Shown piece by piece: positions 61,835-64,000 of a stretch of 64,000 bases of DNA. The notes below the pieces were generated by a model. That model was not told the origin of the DNA, made no database searches, and saw only the letters and a program-made list of their open reading frames with translations. Within the stretch, counting starts at the first letter, position 1, and every line of letters begins with the position of its first letter. This DNA comes from an uncultured Saprospiraceae bacterium. GTDB taxonomy: Bacteria > Bacteroidota > Bacteroidia > Chitinophagales > Saprospiraceae. Where the stretch lies: contig CALFWO010000005.1 in NCBI GenBank assembly GCA_937928045.1, positions 1 through 64,000 of the forward strand, given 5' to 3'. A program made the translations under genes and the position numbers.

Positions 61835-64000
61835 TTCTTTGATATCTGCCAATTGTACTTTCCATTTTTCCGAATTAACCTGATACTTGGATTGTGCTAA
61901 TTCTAAAAGTTCCATTCCTTTTTCTTTTTCTCCCATTTTGAAGAGGCACTTTCCAAGTAAGTATTGATTGCCAGTAGTTTCAGGATGGTCATCTCCATAA
62001 GCATTTTTGCAAGTTGATAAAGCTTCCGATAAAAATATTTTAGCAGTAGCAAATTGATTCTTAGCTAAATATAGAATACCTTTTCCCCCAAGCAAAGGAA
62101 TGATCATTCGAGGGTTTTTATCCCCTCCTATTTTTTCCATAGTTAGTGTTGCCAAGTCGTAATGCCGAATAGCCTCATCGTAGTTCTTTTTATTTCGATA
62201 GATATGCCCAATGGTACTCATGATAGCCACATGGTAGGGGTGGGGTTCTTTGTAGATTGTTTTTAATATTTCTAATATCTCAACATAATTATTTAAGGCT
62301 TTGTCGACGTTACCATTGGCGGAATAAATTCTTGCGAGATTTGAGGCAGAGGCTACAGTTTCTCTATGATTAGTTCCAAAGATTGCTTTACGTTGTTTCA
62401 GACTTTCCTTGCCAGTTTCTATTCCTTTTTCATACTCTCCTGTATTGTAGTACAAGCTTGTAAGGTGATTTAAAGTAATTGCTAATTCTGAATGCGGGGC
62501 ATCATGCAAAGCTTCTTGCATCGTCAAACATTTCTTGTAAAATATTCTAGCCTCTTCAAATTTCCCCATGTGTCTTTTTACAGAACCACATATCAATAAT
62601 GCATCTGCGAATCTCTGGTCATTACCTATGGCATTTTCTTCAATCAAATTTAAATAGGAAGGAATTAAAGAATCGGCTTGAGCGAAATAACCCATTTGAT
62701 CAAAGTTGTTTATTTTTAAATGATAAATATTAGCTTGGTGAAAAGGATCATATTGGCTAATGTTTTGCCTTTTTACAATTTGATACAGGCTGTCAGCTTT
62801 CTTAATATAAGATGTAGCTAGGTCGAAATTTCCCAAGTCATGATTAGAGTTGGCAGCCTCGTAGTAGCTAAGCGATAAATTTTTAGAAGATATATTCGGT
62901 GTATTTAAATTTAGATCAAGTGCAAGTTGTATAAGGCTATCGCCTTTCTCGTAATTGTTGACTCCATTGTATACTTGGCCAAGAATTGTCATCAATGACG
63001 CCTTGATTTCTGGCTCATTATTAAATTTATTTTCAAGATTGGCTGCGCCGTTATCCAAAAGAGATTCTACTGTAATTTGAGCTCCTTGATTTTCGTATGG
63101 ATTGGCAAGCGAAAAAATTTCAGTCAACATTTCTGTCAAGGTTTGACTTTTGGCCGATTCTGCAATAGCAATATTCCGCTCTTTGGTAAGATTAATGGTG
63201 TAATAAATAGTTAGACCAATTATCGTCGCCATTGCGATGGTGCTAAGGGTTGCTATTATCTTGTTTCTTTTAATGAATTTTTTAAAGCGGTAAATACGAT
63301 CTTCTTCTAGAATAGAAATTGGTAATCCGATTTGGAAATTTTCAATATCGCGAATAAATAAATCTACAGATGCATATCTTTCTGTGGGGTCAAGTGATAG
63401 TGCTTTTTTGCAAATAGCATCTAAATCTGTTTTTAGAAGATCTCTGTTTTTAGAAGCTACATGGCTAGGAGGGATGAATTTTCCGCTCATTACATTTTCC
63501 AAATATGCTTCTCGAGTAGTATCGTTTTTACCGAACGGCAGTTGATCTGTAATTAGAAAATAAAGTAAACTCCCGAGGCTATAGATATCACTTTGCGTGC
63601 TTACTGCTGAGTTATTCAGTTGTTCAGGAGAGGCAAAGGCCATTGTGTATCTGTTGTCTGTAGGAATGACATCAGTCTCTATATTTGGCTTTTCTTCCGA
63701 AGAGAGAAATCTTTGAGAAATACCGAAGTCTAAAATCTTTGGATTTCCTTTTTCGCTGACCAGAATGTTTTTTGGTTTGATGTCTAAGTGTAACACCAGT
63801 TGACTATGTGCATGGCCAATTCCATGAGCAATACTTTTGAATAAATTTAAGCGATCAGTGAGACTTGGTTTTTTTTCTTCAATATAAGCCTCTACATCTT
63901 GCCAAGGAAGATACTCCATTGTGAAATACATTCTTCCGTCATCCATGGAACCTCCATCGTAAAGTCTGCCAATATTTGGATGATTCAGTTTGGCTAATAT
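61820..64000 (-). CDS. Serine/threonine protein kinase with TPR repeats, partial
   Basis: At least 727 residues, open across the window edge; the N-terminus with the glycine loop lies outside. Reading from the edge gives LNHPNIGRLYDGG, then MYFTMEYLPW, the catalytic loop HLDIKPKNILV (HLD instead of HRD), DFGIS and ASPEQL. A single membrane segment follows (IATLSTIAMATIIGLTIYYTI), then about 450 residues of tetratricopeptide repeats (YEKGDSLIQLALDLN; EEARIFYKKCLTMQEALHD; YDEAIRHYDLATLTMEKIGG; KEKGMELLELAQSKY). The plan is that of PknB-type kinases with a periplasmic or outer TPR sensor. Substrates unknown. Confidence 0.9.
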   Translation of the reverse strand: MLAKLNHPNIGRLYDGGSMDDGRMYFTMEYLPWQDVEAYIEEKKPSLTDRLNLFKSIAHGIGHAHSQLVLHLDIKPKNILVSEKGNPKILDFGISQRFLSSEEKPNIETDVIPTDNRYTMAFASPEQLNNSAVSTQSDIYSLGSLLYFLITDQLPFGKNDTTREAYLENVMSGKFIPPSHVASKNRDLLKTDLDAICKKALSLDPTERYASVDLFIRDIENFQIGLPISILEEDRIYRFKKFIKRNKIIATLSTIAMATIIGLTIYYTINLTKERNIAIAESAKSQTLTEMLTEIFSLANPYENQGAQITVESLLDNGAANLENKFNNEPEIKASLMTILGQVYNGVNNYEKGDSLIQLALDLNLNTPNISSKNLSLSYYEAANSNHDLGNFDLATSYIKKADSLYQIVKRQNISQYDPFHQANIYHLKINNFDQMGYFAQADSLIPSYLNLIEENAIGNDQRFADALLICGSVKRHMGKFEEARIFYKKCLTMQEALHDAPHSELAITLNHLTSLYYNTGEYEKGIETGKESLKQRKAIFGTNHRETVASASNLARIYSANGNVDKALNNYVEILEILKTIYKEPHPYHVAIMSTIGHIYRNKKNYDEAIRHYDLATLTMEKIGGDKNPRMIIPLLGGKGILYLAKNQFATAKIFLSEALSTCKNAYGDDHPETTGNQYLLGKCLFKMGEKEKGMELLELAQSKYQVNSEKWKVQLADIKELLAQ

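Overview
The window is a chromosome segment of a Bacteroidota bacterium, probably a marine polysaccharide degrader of the Saprospiria type (the class is inference). The phylum call rests on type IX secretion (T9SS) C-terminal sorting domains in three large secreted proteins, many lipoproteins with short lipoboxes, TAnnTTTG-type -7 promoter elements, a DUF2805 protein, DUF1501/DUF1800 and PorT-like barrel families, and AT-rich intergenic DNA.

Layout. 1-420: the end of an rRNA operon (5S), followed by a decayed 5S-like copy with inserted hairpins. 747-5413: a tight five-gene operon of exported proteins (CsgG-like, a large paralog, a lipoprotein, a DUF6175-like protein, and an unknown). 5500-18800: mostly minus-strand housekeeping and envelope genes: mscL, aconitase, a GCS2-CBS fusion, a SPOR/peptidoglycan-binding-like protein, a GH10 xylanase with a T9SS tail, thioredoxin, an RsuA-family pseudouridine synthase and dnaB. 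19235-23681: a phytanoyl-CoA dioxygenase-like enzyme and molybdenum-cofactor genes (MoeB-rhodanese, moaC, mobA-like, mocA-like). 23873-27806: a ketoacyl synthase III, a fatty-acid hydroxylase, an AraC regulator and a small secreted protein. 28200-28711: a broken outer-membrane barrel gene. 28812-31401: a DUF1501/DUF1800 pair. 31603-35352: a secreted galactose-oxidase homolog with every copper/radical ligand present, plus PA14 and a T9SS tail. 35678-38337: a propeller lipoprotein and two paralogous zinc-ribbon membrane proteins.

38346-48463 is an alginate catabolic locus: PL6 lyase (divergent), a GntR/FadR regulator, PL17 oligoalginate lyase, KdgF-like cupin, MFS uronate transporter, DEH reductase, KDG kinase and KDPG aldolase. 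Together they can take alginate to pyruvate and glyceraldehyde-3-phosphate. Palindromes of the TnGTnnACnA type in the two control regions look like the regulator's operators. No SusC/SusD pair is in the window.

48752-61031: a LamG lipoprotein, then a three-gene unit of a PorT-like barrel, a T9SS-exported protein and a 2786-residue SpvB/FG-GAP/RHS giant related to fused Tc-toxin B and C subunits. The giant's 174-residue tail is unrecognised, and no immunity gene follows. The window closes with tmk and a 3'-overlapping antisense Ser/Thr kinase-TPR gene that runs off the edge.

The most unusual non-coding features are a dispersed palindromic repeat family at four intergenic sites (near 8.5, 20.1, 48.6 and 49.6 kb) and the 5S-derived sequence with inserted hairpins. 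One repeat copy supplies the stop codon of the MoeB-rhodanese gene, and another carries six perfect 10-bp tandem units.
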